Source: Pseudoxanthomonas sp. PXM02 (GTDB lineage: Bacteria; Pseudomonadota; Gammaproteobacteria; Xanthomonadales; Xanthomonadaceae). Taken from it: a stretch of 64,000 nucleotides of DNA. The stretch spans positions 992,001 to 1,056,000 of the forward strand of contig NZ_JACVAK010000001.1 in NCBI RefSeq assembly GCF_014851805.1. Direction: 5' to 3'. Positions 1 through 9,944 of the stretch are shown piece by piece. The first letter of the stretch is position 1, and every line of letters begins with the position of its first letter. The notes below the pieces were generated by a model. The model was not told the DNA's origin. It saw only the letters and a list, made by a program, of their open reading frames with translations, and did not search any database. The translations under genes were made by a program, and so were the position numbers.

Positions 1-599
1 TGCCGTACGCCATCGACGGCGGCGGGAATGGCAAGTCGCTGCTGGTGATCGCCGGTGCCGGTGGCGTCGGCTCGATCGCGATCCAGCTGGCCAAGCGCGC
101 CGGCTTCACTGTCATCGCGACCGCGTCGCGCCAGGACACCATCGACTGGTGCAAGAGGATGGGCGCCGACCACGTCATCAATCATCGCGAACCGCTCGGT
201 CCGCAGCTGAAGGCGCTGGGCTTCGACACGATCGATGCGGCGCTGAATCTCGCCGACACCGACCGCTACTGGACCGAACTCGGCGAGCTGCTCGCGCCGC
301 TGGGCCATGTCGGCCTGATCGTCGAACCGCGCGGCGAGTTGCGCATCGGCGATCCCTACAAGGCCAAGAGCATCGGCATTCACTGGGAAATGATGTTCGC
401 CCGCCCGCGCTTCCGTACTGCCGACATGGGTGAGCAGGGTGCGATCCTGGATCGCGTGGCCGACCTGATTGACGCCGGCACGCTGCGCGGCACGCTGTCC
501 GACACACTGTCGCCGATCAATGCCGCGAACCTGCGCGAAGCGCATCGCCGGCTGGAATCCGGCACCACCATCGGCAAGCTGGTACTTGCCGGCTGGTAA
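1..599 (+). CDS. Zinc-type alcohol dehydrogenase-like protein, 3' part (5' end outside window)
   Basis: C-terminal part of a medium-chain dehydrogenase/reductase; the open frame runs off the left edge (first complete codon at base 3). What remains begins at the Rossmann fold, with the nucleotide-binding glycine motif AGAGGVGSIAIQLAK, and continues to a normal C-terminus ending in GTTIGKLVLAGW. The family catalyses NAD(P)H-dependent oxidation or reduction of alcohols, aldehydes or quinones. The catalytic domain, which would show whether zinc ligands are present, lies outside the window, so substrate cannot be judged; an NADPH:quinone reductase-like role is equally possible. It converges on the condensin-like operon, with a REP-like palindrome between the two stop codons. 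Confidence 0.85.
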   Translation, partial: PYAIDGGGNGKSLLVIAGAGGVGSIAIQLAKRAGFTVIATASRQDTIDWCKRMGADHVINHREPLGPQLKALGFDTIDAALNLADTDRYWTELGELLAPLGHVGLIVEPRGELRIGDPYKAKSIGIHWEMMFARPRFRTADMGEQGAILDRVADLIDAGTLRGTLSDTLSPINAANLREAHRRLESGTTIGKLVLAGW

Positions 600-611
600 A
601 GGAAAAAAGAA

Positions 612-697
612 CTGTGGGAGCGGCGTGAGTCGCGACTGGACGCCGGAGACATCTTCATCTCCTGACGACTCCATCGCGACTTACGTCGCTCCCACAG
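612..697. repeat. REP-like palindrome between convergent genes
   Basis: Two arms, 612-635 and 674-697, form an imperfect inverted repeat. The left arm starts CTGTGGGAGCGGCGTGAGTC and the right arm is its near-complement, differing at two positions, with about 38 bases between them. The core GTGGGAGCG...TCGCGA matches the style of repetitive extragenic palindromes common in xanthomonads and pseudomonads. It fills the space between two convergent stop codons (599 and 709), where it could also act as a bidirectional transcription stop or mRNA stabiliser. Confidence 0.75.
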
Positions 698-708
698 GAT
701 GGCGCTTC

Positions 709-3516
709 TCACGCGGCCGCGGCGTCTCCGGTGCGGTCGCGTTTCAGTACGGCGACCGGTTCAGCCCACGTGCTCGCAGCGCGGCGCTTGCTGGTGGCCA
801 GCACCAGGTCGGACGGCTCGAACACGTTGACGTTGTGCGTGATCGGCGTGGTCAGGATGTACTGCGCATCGGTCGAGCGCAGGAAGCGGCCGACTTTCTC
901 GATGTTGGCGACGTCCAGGTGCGCGAACGGTTCGTCGATGAAGACGAATCCGCCCGGCTGCTCCTCGTCGCGCAGCAACGCCACCAACAGCAGCAGCGAT
1001 TTCATCACCTGCTGGCCACCCGAGGCTTCGCCGTCGTCGAGGCCGATCCAGCCCTTGCGGTCAAAGTCGAAGCGCACGGTCAGGCCGGCCTGCGCCAGCG
1101 CCGTGTCCTCGTTGACCAGCTCGGGCAGCTCCGCGTCGACGCCGATGCCGGCGAGGTCGCCTAGCGCCGCCAGGTTGCGCTTGTAGCGGCGCACGGTGGC
1201 GCGCAGCACGTTGATATAGGCGCCGCGCGCCTCCTCGGTCAGGCGGCGGGCACGATGCAGGTGCGTTTCGCGCTTGCCGATGGCCGCTTCCAGACCCGCG
1301 TGGTCGGCGCCGAACTTGTCGCGCAACGCGACGCAGCCCTCGTCCTCGACATAACCGCCACGCGCGATGCGCTCATCGATGCGTTCGAGTTCGCGGCGCA
1401 CCGCGCTTGCGCTTTCGTATTCCTCGCGTGCGGCACGGAGCACTGCAGCGCTGCGCCATGCAGCCGGCATCTGTGCGCGACGGCGACGGAAGTCGACGAT
1501 GCGCTGCGCCAGTGTCAGGCGTTCCTGGCCGATCTGCTGGCCACGCTCCTTCAGCTCGCCGGCGAGCGCCTTGATCTCGCCCGCGCGGCTGGCGGTGGCA
1601 ATGCCTTCGGCCTTGTCGAGCGCCTCCAGCCCGTCGAGCCGCTGGCGCGCCTCTGCCAGTGCAGCGGCCGCCTCGGCGGCGGCATCCGCGAGTGCCGGCA
1701 GTCGCTCGGCGGCATCGGCGAACTCGGCGGCGCGCGTAACCAGTTCCTGCCCGGCATCCAGGCCGAGCAGGCGCGACTGCGCGCTATCGAGCTGCCGGCG
1801 CAGGGTTGCCAGGGCGTCTTCGCGCACCTGCGCACGGTCCTGCAGCATCGCCTGCTCCGACCGCAGCGATGCCAGATGCGCCTGGCGCGCACCGGCACCG
1901 AAGTGATGCGCGCCACCGCCGATATGGCGGCCACCACGCTGCTCGCGCAGATAGCCCTTGGCGGTGATCCAATCCTGTCCCTTCGACAAGCGATGACCCG
2001 CCTCGACGTCGGCCACGCGCTGGATGCGGTCCAGATGGCGTGGCAGCCACGCAGGCGGATCGTCGGAGAAGCGCACGACCTCGAGCAGTGAGCCCTTCGT
2101 CGCCTTCTCGACCGGCGCGCGATCCGCCACGACGAAGTGCCGGTACTGCAGCTGCTCACCGAGACGCCAGGCCTCGCGCGCGTCCTTCGGATGTTCCAGC
2201 AGCACCAGATGGCGGTACGGCGCCAGGACGGCCTCGACGGCGGTCGCCCATTCGGGGTCGACGACATCGACCAGTTCGGTCAGCACGCGATGCGGAATGC
2301 CCTGCCGGTCCAGCGCGACGCGGAAGTCGCGCTCGAACGGTTCGACCACCCGACCGCCGCCGCTGAGGGCCGCAACCTGCGCGACGATCTCGCCGGTGCG
2401 CTGGCGGTCGCGTTCGGCCTCCAGCTTCAGTTCGGCCTGGCGACGGCGACCGTCCTCCAGTTCGCGGCTCAGAGCGTCGACATCGGCGCCGCCACGTTCG
2501 GCCTGCAGCTTCGCCAGCTCGTCGTGGCGGCGCACCAGCGACTCGGCATCGCGTGCATGGTCGCGTGCCTGGGTAAAGGCGGCTTCGGCCTGCTTGAGCT
2601 GCGCGCGCGTGTCGACCAGATCGGAGCCGGCGCGATCGCGCTGCAGCTGCGCGGCGACTTCCTGCGCGAGCAGATTGGCGTGCGCGCGTTCCCGCTCGCG
2701 CAGCGCGCGGCGCAGGCCCGTGAGACGCGGACGCGCGCCTTCGACGGTGGCGCGCAGATCGGCGAGCTCGACCTTCGGCGCGATCTCGGTCTGCAGGCGG
2801 TTGCGCTGCGAGCGTAGCGACAGGCCGTCCTCGAACGAGCGTACGTCGGCGCGTGCGGATTCCAGCTTCACGTGCAGCTCGGCCAGGCCCTGCTGCAGCT
2901 GGCCGATTTCCTTCTCCACGTCGAACTGCTCGCTGCGGGCGCGCTGATAGTCGTCCAGCACCGCCTTGTCTTCGAACACATCGAACACCAGCTGCAGCAG
3001 TTCACGCGGCGACAGCTGGCACAGCTTGTCGGTGGCGCCCTGTTCCAGCGTCAGCACGCGGCAGATGGCGCGGCTCAGACCGGCGCCCGCCAGCCGCACG
3101 CGGTAATCGCGCACGCCCAGCCAGTCACCACCCTGATCCAGCGTTTCGACCGGCACGTCACCGGCGACGATCTGGTAGTCGCGCGACCAGTCGCCGCCGC
3201 GCTTGCGGATGCGGCAGGCGATGGTCACCTGCTCGTCCATGTGCGGGAAGAATGCGCGCTTGCCGCGGCGGTCGACCGGATTGCTGACCACCGCGCGCAG
3301 CCAGGCGTACGGCTTGCCGTTGTGGCGCAGGTAGGTCTTGTAGTCGCGCGCCATGTCGCGGTCGTCGATGGCGAGCAGCGTGCGCAACGCATCGAGCAGC
3401 GTCGTCTTGCCGGACCCGTTCGGCCCGACGACGGTGATGACCGACGCGTCCAGCGGCAGCGTATAGCGCTGCCAATAGTCCCAGTGCACGACTTCCAGGC
3501 TGCGGAACTCAAACAT
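709..3516 (-). CDS. SMC-like ATPase of an MksBEF/Wadjet-type condensin (MksB-like)
   Basis: A 935-residue SMC-type ABC ATPase, last gene of a three-gene operon. The N-terminal half head has Walker A (GPNGSGKTT, residues 31-39). Charged heptad-rich coiled coil covers about 185-385, a globular hinge-like section about 395-545, and a second coiled coil follows to about 800. The C-terminal half head has an ABC signature (SGGQQ, 832-836) and Walker B (VFIDEP, 858-863, with the acidic pair D861/E862). Size and layout fit MksB/JetC rather than canonical SMC (larger) or RecF (no long coiled coil). The expected role is ATP-driven DNA loop extrusion or compaction together with the two upstream products. 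The start overlaps the upstream gene by 8 bases, implying translational coupling. A generic SbcC-like ATPase is the alternative, but the partners argue against it. Confidence 0.7.
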   Translation of the reverse strand: MFEFRSLEVVHWDYWQRYTLPLDASVITVVGPNGSGKTTLLDALRTLLAIDDRDMARDYKTYLRHNGKPYAWLRAVVSNPVDRRGKRAFFPHMDEQVTIACRIRKRGGDWSRDYQIVAGDVPVETLDQGGDWLGVRDYRVRLAGAGLSRAICRVLTLEQGATDKLCQLSPRELLQLVFDVFEDKAVLDDYQRARSEQFDVEKEIGQLQQGLAELHVKLESARADVRSFEDGLSLRSQRNRLQTEIAPKVELADLRATVEGARPRLTGLRRALRERERAHANLLAQEVAAQLQRDRAGSDLVDTRAQLKQAEAAFTQARDHARDAESLVRRHDELAKLQAERGGADVDALSRELEDGRRRQAELKLEAERDRQRTGEIVAQVAALSGGGRVVEPFERDFRVALDRQGIPHRVLTELVDVVDPEWATAVEAVLAPYRHLVLLEHPKDAREAWRLGEQLQYRHFVVADRAPVEKATKGSLLEVVRFSDDPPAWLPRHLDRIQRVADVEAGHRLSKGQDWITAKGYLREQRGGRHIGGGAHHFGAGARQAHLASLRSEQAMLQDRAQVREDALATLRRQLDSAQSRLLGLDAGQELVTRAAEFADAAERLPALADAAAEAAAALAEARQRLDGLEALDKAEGIATASRAGEIKALAGELKERGQQIGQERLTLAQRIVDFRRRRAQMPAAWRSAAVLRAAREEYESASAVRRELERIDERIARGGYVEDEGCVALRDKFGADHAGLEAAIGKRETHLHRARRLTEEARGAYINVLRATVRRYKRNLAALGDLAGIGVDAELPELVNEDTALAQAGLTVRFDFDRKGWIGLDDGEASGGQQVMKSLLLLVALLRDEEQPGGFVFIDEPFAHLDVANIEKVGRFLRSTDAQYILTTPITHNVNVFEPSDLVLATSKRRAASTWAEPVAVLKRDRTGDAAAA

Positions 3517-4216
3517 CGGCCTGCTCCTCGTTCACTTCGTCCGTGTTGTCGTCTGCGGGCAATGCGGGTGCATTCGCCTGCGAGGCACGCGCTTCTTCGA
3601 TCACGTACGCCAGCGCGCCGTCCATTACCCGGCTGGCGATGCGTTCGTAGTCGAAGGCCAGATCGAGCAACGGCCCCTCTTGGATGCGCTCACGACGGCG
3701 CACGATGAAACCGTGCCGCTGCAGCGTGCCGAGGTTCATCTGCAAACGACCCTTGCCGCCCAGCTTGTCGGCGAAGTCGGCCAGCAGCGTGCGCTCGTTG
3801 ATCGGTTCGATCAGTTCGGACCCGACCGGCACCGGCTTCAGCTCGGCGAACATCTGCTCCTGCTCATGCTGGCGATCGCCCTCCTGACGTGCGATCTGCC
3901 GCTGGCGCTTGGGCAGCACCAGCAGGGCCCACAGCACGACGAGCAGCGCGATGGTGTCGCGGCCCAGCGACAGGTTGCTGGCCGCCCACGCATCGCCGTG
4001 GCCGAACACCTCGCTCTCCTGCGCGCGCGCGATGCCGACGGCGACGTGGGCGGCGTAAGGATGTTCGAGCAGGCGCAGGCCGGCGGCAGCAAGGCGGCGG
4101 TCGAGGTCGTCGCGCAATTCGGCGTCGACGAGCACCTGGCGCACGGCGCGGTCGTCGCGCGGCAGCCAGCGCTCGGCCAACAGCCGCGCGATCAGGGAAG
4201 CGATGGGATCATTCAT
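3509..4216 (-). CDS. KITE-like condensin subunit (MksE/JetB-like)
   Basis: A 235-residue protein, second gene of the condensin-like operon. It has no signal peptide; one hydrophobic stretch (ALLVVLWALLVLP, about residues 89-101) looks like a buried helix. The second half resembles a winged helix (LGTLQRHGFIVRRRERIQEGP) and the C-terminus is acidic. Small winged-helix (KITE) proteins of this size bridge the kleisin and SMC heads in MukBEF, MksBEF and Wadjet systems. Assignment rests mainly on context: its ATG overlaps the stop of the upstream kleisin-like gene by four bases (ATGA), and its own end overlaps the SMC-like gene by eight. Sequence alone would support only a conserved hypothetical protein. 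Confidence 0.6.
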   Translation of the reverse strand: MNDPIASLIARLLAERWLPRDDRAVRQVLVDAELRDDLDRRLAAAGLRLLEHPYAAHVAVGIARAQESEVFGHGDAWAASNLSLGRDTIALLVVLWALLVLPKRQRQIARQEGDRQHEQEQMFAELKPVPVGSELIEPINERTLLADFADKLGGKGRLQMNLGTLQRHGFIVRRRERIQEGPLLDLAFDYERIASRVMDGALAYVIEEARASQANAPALPADDNTDEVNEEQADV

Positions 4217-5532
4217 GCGGTACGGGCTTTCTTCTTGCGGGAAGGCGCAGGCGTGGCCTGCGTCTCAGGGGTCTGCGGCAGCAGGCGGCCGCGGCTCATG
4301 TAGGCCACGCCGGCGCGCTGGACGGATTCGAATTCGGCATCGACATGCCACTGCATCGGCAGTTGCGCCAGCGAGGCCGCCACGCCGTTGCGGTTCTCCG
4401 CGCCGGCGTCGCCGATCAGGCCCAGCAGCGACAGGCGGTAGGCGCTGACCGCGAAGCCGTCCTGCGGCACCCAGTCCGACAGCGGTGCTTCGGTGTCGAG
4501 CGCGGCGAGCTGGTCGAACCATTGCTCGGCGTGGCCGTAGTCGTTCTGCACGACCGGCGCCTGCGTTTCCGTGGGCGCGGCCTGCGAAGGCGGGAGCGAG
4601 GCGTCGTCCTGGGCGGCGCGTTCGCGTTCGACCAGTTCGTACTCGGCGACGTCCAGCGCGATCGGCCCCAGCGCGAACGCCGGTTGCGGCATGCGCGAGA
4701 GCACGTCGTCGGCGAGCGCGGTGAGCGCGGCGGTATCGAGCACGCGCAGGTAGCGGTTGACGTCGGACGACGACAGCCCGCTCGCGCCGAGGTGCACGCG
4801 GTGGCGGTCCAGCTGGTTCAGCGCGCGCTGGAACACCGACGCCTGCCGCAGCAGCGCGCTCTGCGCGCGACCGATCTGCTGGGCGACGCGGTGCGTGGCG
4901 GTATCGAGTTCACCATCGGCAGCGATGTCGCGGATCAGCTCGGTGCCCTTCTCCACCCACTGCCAGACCGACTGCAGCGTGTCGGCGGCGCGCTGGATAC
5001 GGTGTTCCGAGCCGCTGAGCACGGCCTGGTCGAAGTCCTCGCGCAGTTCATTCAACCGCGACAGCAGGTGCTGCAGGTCGTCCGCCTTGACCCGCCCGAC
5101 GGCCTGCCCGGCGGCGAGCTGTGCGGTGACGTAGGCCAGTTCGTCGCCCTCGCGCTGGAACTGCAGCAGCAGGCCGATCGAGGCCAGCGCCTGACGGCCG
5201 ACCGGACTGATGCGGTAGCGTTGGCTGGCGGCGTCCCACAGCAGCAGGCCGTTCTCGCGCAGGCGGCCGAGCACGGTGTCGAACTTGACCGGGTCCAGGT
5301 AGGCGAACTGGTCGCGCAGTTCCTGCGGCGACCAGTCCGGCGCCTCGCCGCGTTCGCCAAGCGTGCGCAGGACCAGCAGGCGCACCATGACGCTCTCCTC
5401 GCCGCCGTGGAACAGCGTCGAGAAGGCCCGTAACAGGTCGCGGGCGTTGAGCAGGGGGTGGAGGTCCGGCAGGTCGGCGGCGGCGAAGCCGGCGCGCAGA
5501 TAGTCGTGCAGGGGCGGTGAGGCGGTATCCAT
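4213..5532 (-). CDS. Kleisin-like condensin subunit (MksF/JetA-like)
   Basis: A 439-residue cytoplasmic protein, first gene of the operon. The chosen start (ATG at 5532, MDTASPPLHDYLR) removes an upstream extension of unlikely composition. Residues about 1-110 look like an N-terminal winged-helix domain (LRENGLLLWD...YRISPVGRQALASIG). A long helical central part follows, rich in leucine and arginine, then a low-complexity linker (about 345-370) and a C-terminal region. This layout matches MukF/MksF/JetA kleisins, which bind SMC heads and the KITE subunit. The stop overlaps the next start (ATGA). The operon faces divergently from fadH across a 170-base gap that should hold both promoters. Remote similarity makes the precise family uncertain. 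Confidence 0.6.
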   Translation of the reverse strand: MDTASPPLHDYLRAGFAAADLPDLHPLLNARDLLRAFSTLFHGGEESVMVRLLVLRTLGERGEAPDWSPQELRDQFAYLDPVKFDTVLGRLRENGLLLWDAASQRYRISPVGRQALASIGLLLQFQREGDELAYVTAQLAAGQAVGRVKADDLQHLLSRLNELREDFDQAVLSGSEHRIQRAADTLQSVWQWVEKGTELIRDIAADGELDTATHRVAQQIGRAQSALLRQASVFQRALNQLDRHRVHLGASGLSSSDVNRYLRVLDTAALTALADDVLSRMPQPAFALGPIALDVAEYELVERERAAQDDASLPPSQAAPTETQAPVVQNDYGHAEQWFDQLAALDTEAPLSDWVPQDGFAVSAYRLSLLGLIGDAGAENRNGVAASLAQLPMQWHVDAEFESVQRAGVAYMSRGRLLPQTPETQATPAPSRKKKARTA

Positions 5533-5534
5533 GA

Positions 5535-7745
<2,211 letters not shown>

Positions 7746-8081
7746 ACACCGTATCCGGAGGGGGCTTCGCCGGGTCCTGGACGGGCCGCGGCTGCGACGC
7801 CCCTCACAGTTTCCAGCCAGACGGGCACCCTTCGCGTCAAGCCGGCCCGTTCAGGCCGAGTTGGGACTGCCCCCCCTACCTTGCGCCGACTTTCCGGCCC
7901 GCCGCCCAGTTCAGGCGGGCTGAGCCCGGCGCTCGGACCCCTCTTGGTCCGGCCTTGCCGGTCCCCGGGCAGCCCGTGTGAAGGCTGCCTCCCCATGACG
8001 CCCTGCCGCATGTCCCAGGTTTGCCGCTCCCATCGTGACGGGAGAGGCAGGGGTGCGGGAAAGACGGAGCAAGGAGTTCCT
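7746..8081. other. Intergenic region fadH - cell wall hydrolase gene
   Basis: A 336-base, very GC-rich gap with no convincing gene. It contains a hairpin at 7897-7920 (GCCCGCC, 10-base loop, GGCGGGC) without a following T-run, so it is not a clear terminator for fadH. The promoter of the downstream hydrolase gene should lie in the last 100 bases, but I see no good hexamers. A strong ribosome binding site (AAGGAG, 8071-8076) precedes the next ATG. Confidence 0.5.
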
Positions 8082-8537
8082 ATGAAACTGGCCTGGATCC
8101 TATGGCTGTCGCAGATGTTGCCGCAGCCGGCCGCCGATTCGCTTTGCCTCAGCACGACCGTTTACCTGGAAGCCCGCGACCAGACCCTTCGCGGCCAGCA
8201 GGCCGTCGCCGAGGTGGCCCTGCGCCGCCGCGACAGCGGCCTGTGGGGCGACTCCGTCTGCTCCGTGGTCACCGCCCGCAAGCAGTTCGCCCCGACCATC
8301 GTCGGTCCGAACACCCGCCTGAAGAACCCGGACGCCTGGGCCAAGTCGGTCAGCGTCGCCCTGAATGCCGAGCGCAACTGGGCCCTGCCGCCCGGCCAGC
8401 GCAAGGAGATCGTGCCGGGCGCGAGCCACTTCATGGCGCACCAGATCGCCAGCCCGAGCTGGCGCAACGCGTACCACGTGGCCACCATCGGCGACCACAC
8501 GTTCCTGCGCGTGCAGAAGCTCAAGCCGCGCTCGTAA
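8082..8537 (+). CDS. SleB/CwlJ-family cell wall hydrolase
   Basis: A 151-residue protein with an N-terminal hydrophobic segment (MKLAWILWLSQMLPQPAADS) that may be a signal peptide. The rest is a single Hydrolase_2-type domain. The family landmarks are the helix TTVYLEARDQTLRGQQAVAEV with the probable catalytic glutamate (YLEAR), a central VCSVVTARKQFAP, and GASHFMAH...SPSW near the C-terminus. These proteins cleave peptidoglycan glycan strands, in spores or during envelope remodelling; in non-sporeforming proteobacteria the role is general cell wall turnover. The start is fixed by AAGGAG five bases upstream. A strong intrinsic terminator follows at 8597-8629. Confidence 0.85.
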   Translation: MKLAWILWLSQMLPQPAADSLCLSTTVYLEARDQTLRGQQAVAEVALRRRDSGLWGDSVCSVVTARKQFAPTIVGPNTRLKNPDAWAKSVSVALNAERNWALPPGQRKEIVPGASHFMAHQIASPSWRNAYHVATIGDHTFLRVQKLKPRS

Positions 8538-8596
8538 GACGGCAAGCCGCGACGGTGCGACGGTCCGTTGCACCCCGCATCACGCTGCAACCATTG

Positions 8597-8629
8597 AAGG
8601 CCCGCGATAATCGCGGGCCTTTCTTTTTT
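8597..8629 (+). terminator. Intrinsic terminator after the hydrolase gene
   Basis: An 11-bp perfect stem (AAGGCCCGCGA / TCGCGGGCCTT) with a 3-base loop, followed by TCTTTTTT. Its T-run ends only about 16 bases before the ATG of the glutathione S-transferase gene, so it sits inside that gene's leader or promoter region. Confidence 0.9.
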
Positions 8630-8644
8630 CCACGGGGACATCGC

Positions 8645-9256
8645 ATGAAGCTCTACACCAAGCCGGGCGCCTGCTCGACCGCCGACCACATCGCGCTGCA
8701 GTGGACGGGCCAGCCGTTCGAGGTGCAGGTGATGACGGCGACGGAGATGAAGGAACCCGCCTACCTCGCGATCAATCCCACCGGCGCGGTGCCGGCCATC
8801 GTCGATGGCGACTTCGTACTGACGCAGAACGCCGCGATCATGGGCTACATCGCCGATACCTATCCGCAGGCGCACCTGGCAGGTGACGGTTCTCCGCAGC
8901 AGCGCGCGCTGGCAGCGAAGTGGCTGTCGTTCGTCAACTCCGACCTGCACCCGGCGTTCCACCCGCTGTTCGGGCCGGCGCGTTTCATCGGCGACGAAAC
9001 GCAGTTCGACGCGGTGAAAGATGCCGCGCGCAAGCGCCTGCGCGGCCTGTTCGAAAGCGCGGAAAAGCAGCTGGAAGGCCGCGAATGGCTGGCGGGCTTC
9101 CGCAGCTTCGCTGATCCGTATTTCTACATCACGCTGCGCTGGGCCGCGCGCACCGGCGTGGATCTCTCCGGCCTGCCGAACATCGCCGCGTTCACGCAAC
9201 GCATGGATGCCGATGCCGGCGTGCAGGCCGCCTTGAAGGCCGAAGGCCTGAGCTGA
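8645..9256 (+). CDS. Glutathione S-transferase, beta-class-like
   Basis: A 203-residue cytosolic enzyme. The N-terminal thioredoxin fold (1-80) opens MKLYTKPGACSTADHIAL, with the beta-class catalytic Cys10, and contains the cis-proline motif GAVPAIVDG and the glutathione-contacting TQNAAIMGYIAD. An all-helical C-terminal domain (90-203) follows. The family conjugates glutathione to electrophiles or uses it in reductive and disulfide chemistry. The gene starts almost immediately after a strong terminator of the preceding gene, leaving little room for its own promoter. It converges on a minus-strand unknown gene 16 bases beyond its stop. Confidence 0.92.
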   Translation: MKLYTKPGACSTADHIALQWTGQPFEVQVMTATEMKEPAYLAINPTGAVPAIVDGDFVLTQNAAIMGYIADTYPQAHLAGDGSPQQRALAAKWLSFVNSDLHPAFHPLFGPARFIGDETQFDAVKDAARKRLRGLFESAEKQLEGREWLAGFRSFADPYFYITLRWAARTGVDLSGLPNIAAFTQRMDADAGVQAALKAEGLS

Positions 9257-9272
9257 TTGTGATGCGCGCGCG

Positions 9273-9770
9273 TCAGGCCACCGACGCGCGCACTTCCTCC
9301 AACCAGCGGGTGGCGAAGGTGTGGTCGCGCGCCTTCGTCAGCGCGGTGGCCACGTCAGGCAACAACGCCACCAGTTCGTCTGCGTCGGCGCAACGTTCGA
9401 CCTTCAGCTGCAGGAAGTAACCCTTCAATCCGATGTACGACCGGATGTCATCGGTGATGCGCGCGTACAGCAGGTTGTAGCGGTCGGCCGGCGTCGTGAT
9501 GGACGGTTGCACGGTGTCGCCAGGTTTCGGTGCCGACACTGCGGCCAGCACCCACGCCGCACCCGAGCGGCGCTCGATCAGGCCTTCGGCCGCCAACTGC
9601 TGCAAGGCATCCTCGGGCGCATGCAGCCCGCTCATCATCGTGCGCAGTTCGTCGTCGTTGCGCTGCCCGTCCACCAGCAACAGGATGGAGCGCAGCACCG
9701 CCGGCAACTTGCGCGTGCGCTGCTGGATCTCGTTGCGTCCGGCCTCGGTCTTGCACCACATGGTCTGCAT
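9273..9770 (-). CDS. Conserved hypothetical protein
   Basis: A 165-residue soluble protein of unknown function. The start at 9770 (MQTMWCKTEAGRNEI) is preceded by a GGGGGA stretch; a second ATG at 9761 is possible. The first half (KTEAGRNEIQQRTRKLPAVL, then ILLLVDGQRN) resembles an N-terminal winged-helix-like module seen in several xanthomonad and burkholderial unknown proteins, ending in a wing-like AAEGLIERRSGAAWVLA. The second half (about 90-165) is helical (RYNLLYARITDDIRSYIGLKG) and acidic. There are no membrane segments or catalytic motifs. It may be a regulatory or signalling adaptor, but that is only a guess from fold appearance. It is not obviously co-transcribed with prpC, which ends 175 bases away. 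Confidence 0.7.
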   Translation of the reverse strand: MQTMWCKTEAGRNEIQQRTRKLPAVLRSILLLVDGQRNDDELRTMMSGLHAPEDALQQLAAEGLIERRSGAAWVLAAVSAPKPGDTVQPSITTPADRYNLLYARITDDIRSYIGLKGYFLQLKVERCADADELVALLPDVATALTKARDHTFATRWLEEVRASVA

Positions 9771-9892
9771 GGCGTCCCCCGGCATCGCGCGACGGGCCCC
9801 TCCCGACGGTCGCGACGCACACCCCCTAGCGACCGCCAGTAGTACCGCGCCAGGCCCCTCCCGGGCTGCCACACGGGTCACACAAACGACAC

Positions 9893-9923
9893 GGGGCCGC
9901 CCGACCTTCGTCGAAGCGGCCCC
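9893..9923 (-). terminator. Hairpin downstream of prpC, probable transcription stop
   Basis: An 8-bp stem GGGGCCGC (9893-9900) / GCGGCCCC (9916-9923) with an inner GAC/GTC pairing, 22 bases past the prpC stop on the minus strand. It is followed by a T-poor tail (GTGTCGTTTG), so termination may be weak or factor-assisted. Confidence 0.45.
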
Positions 9924-9944
9924 GCGGGCGCCTGCCGGACCGGC

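Noticed and set aside
709-5532. A complete Wadjet (JetABCD) plasmid-defence system
   Set aside because: No JetD-like nuclease gene is adjacent on either side, so only a condensin-like trio can be claimed.
9251-9283. Hairpin GCGCGCGTC/GACGCGCGC as terminator between the transferase and the unknown gene
   Set aside because: The stem overlaps the coding end of the minus-strand gene and has no T-run on either side; it may be chance in GC-rich sequence.
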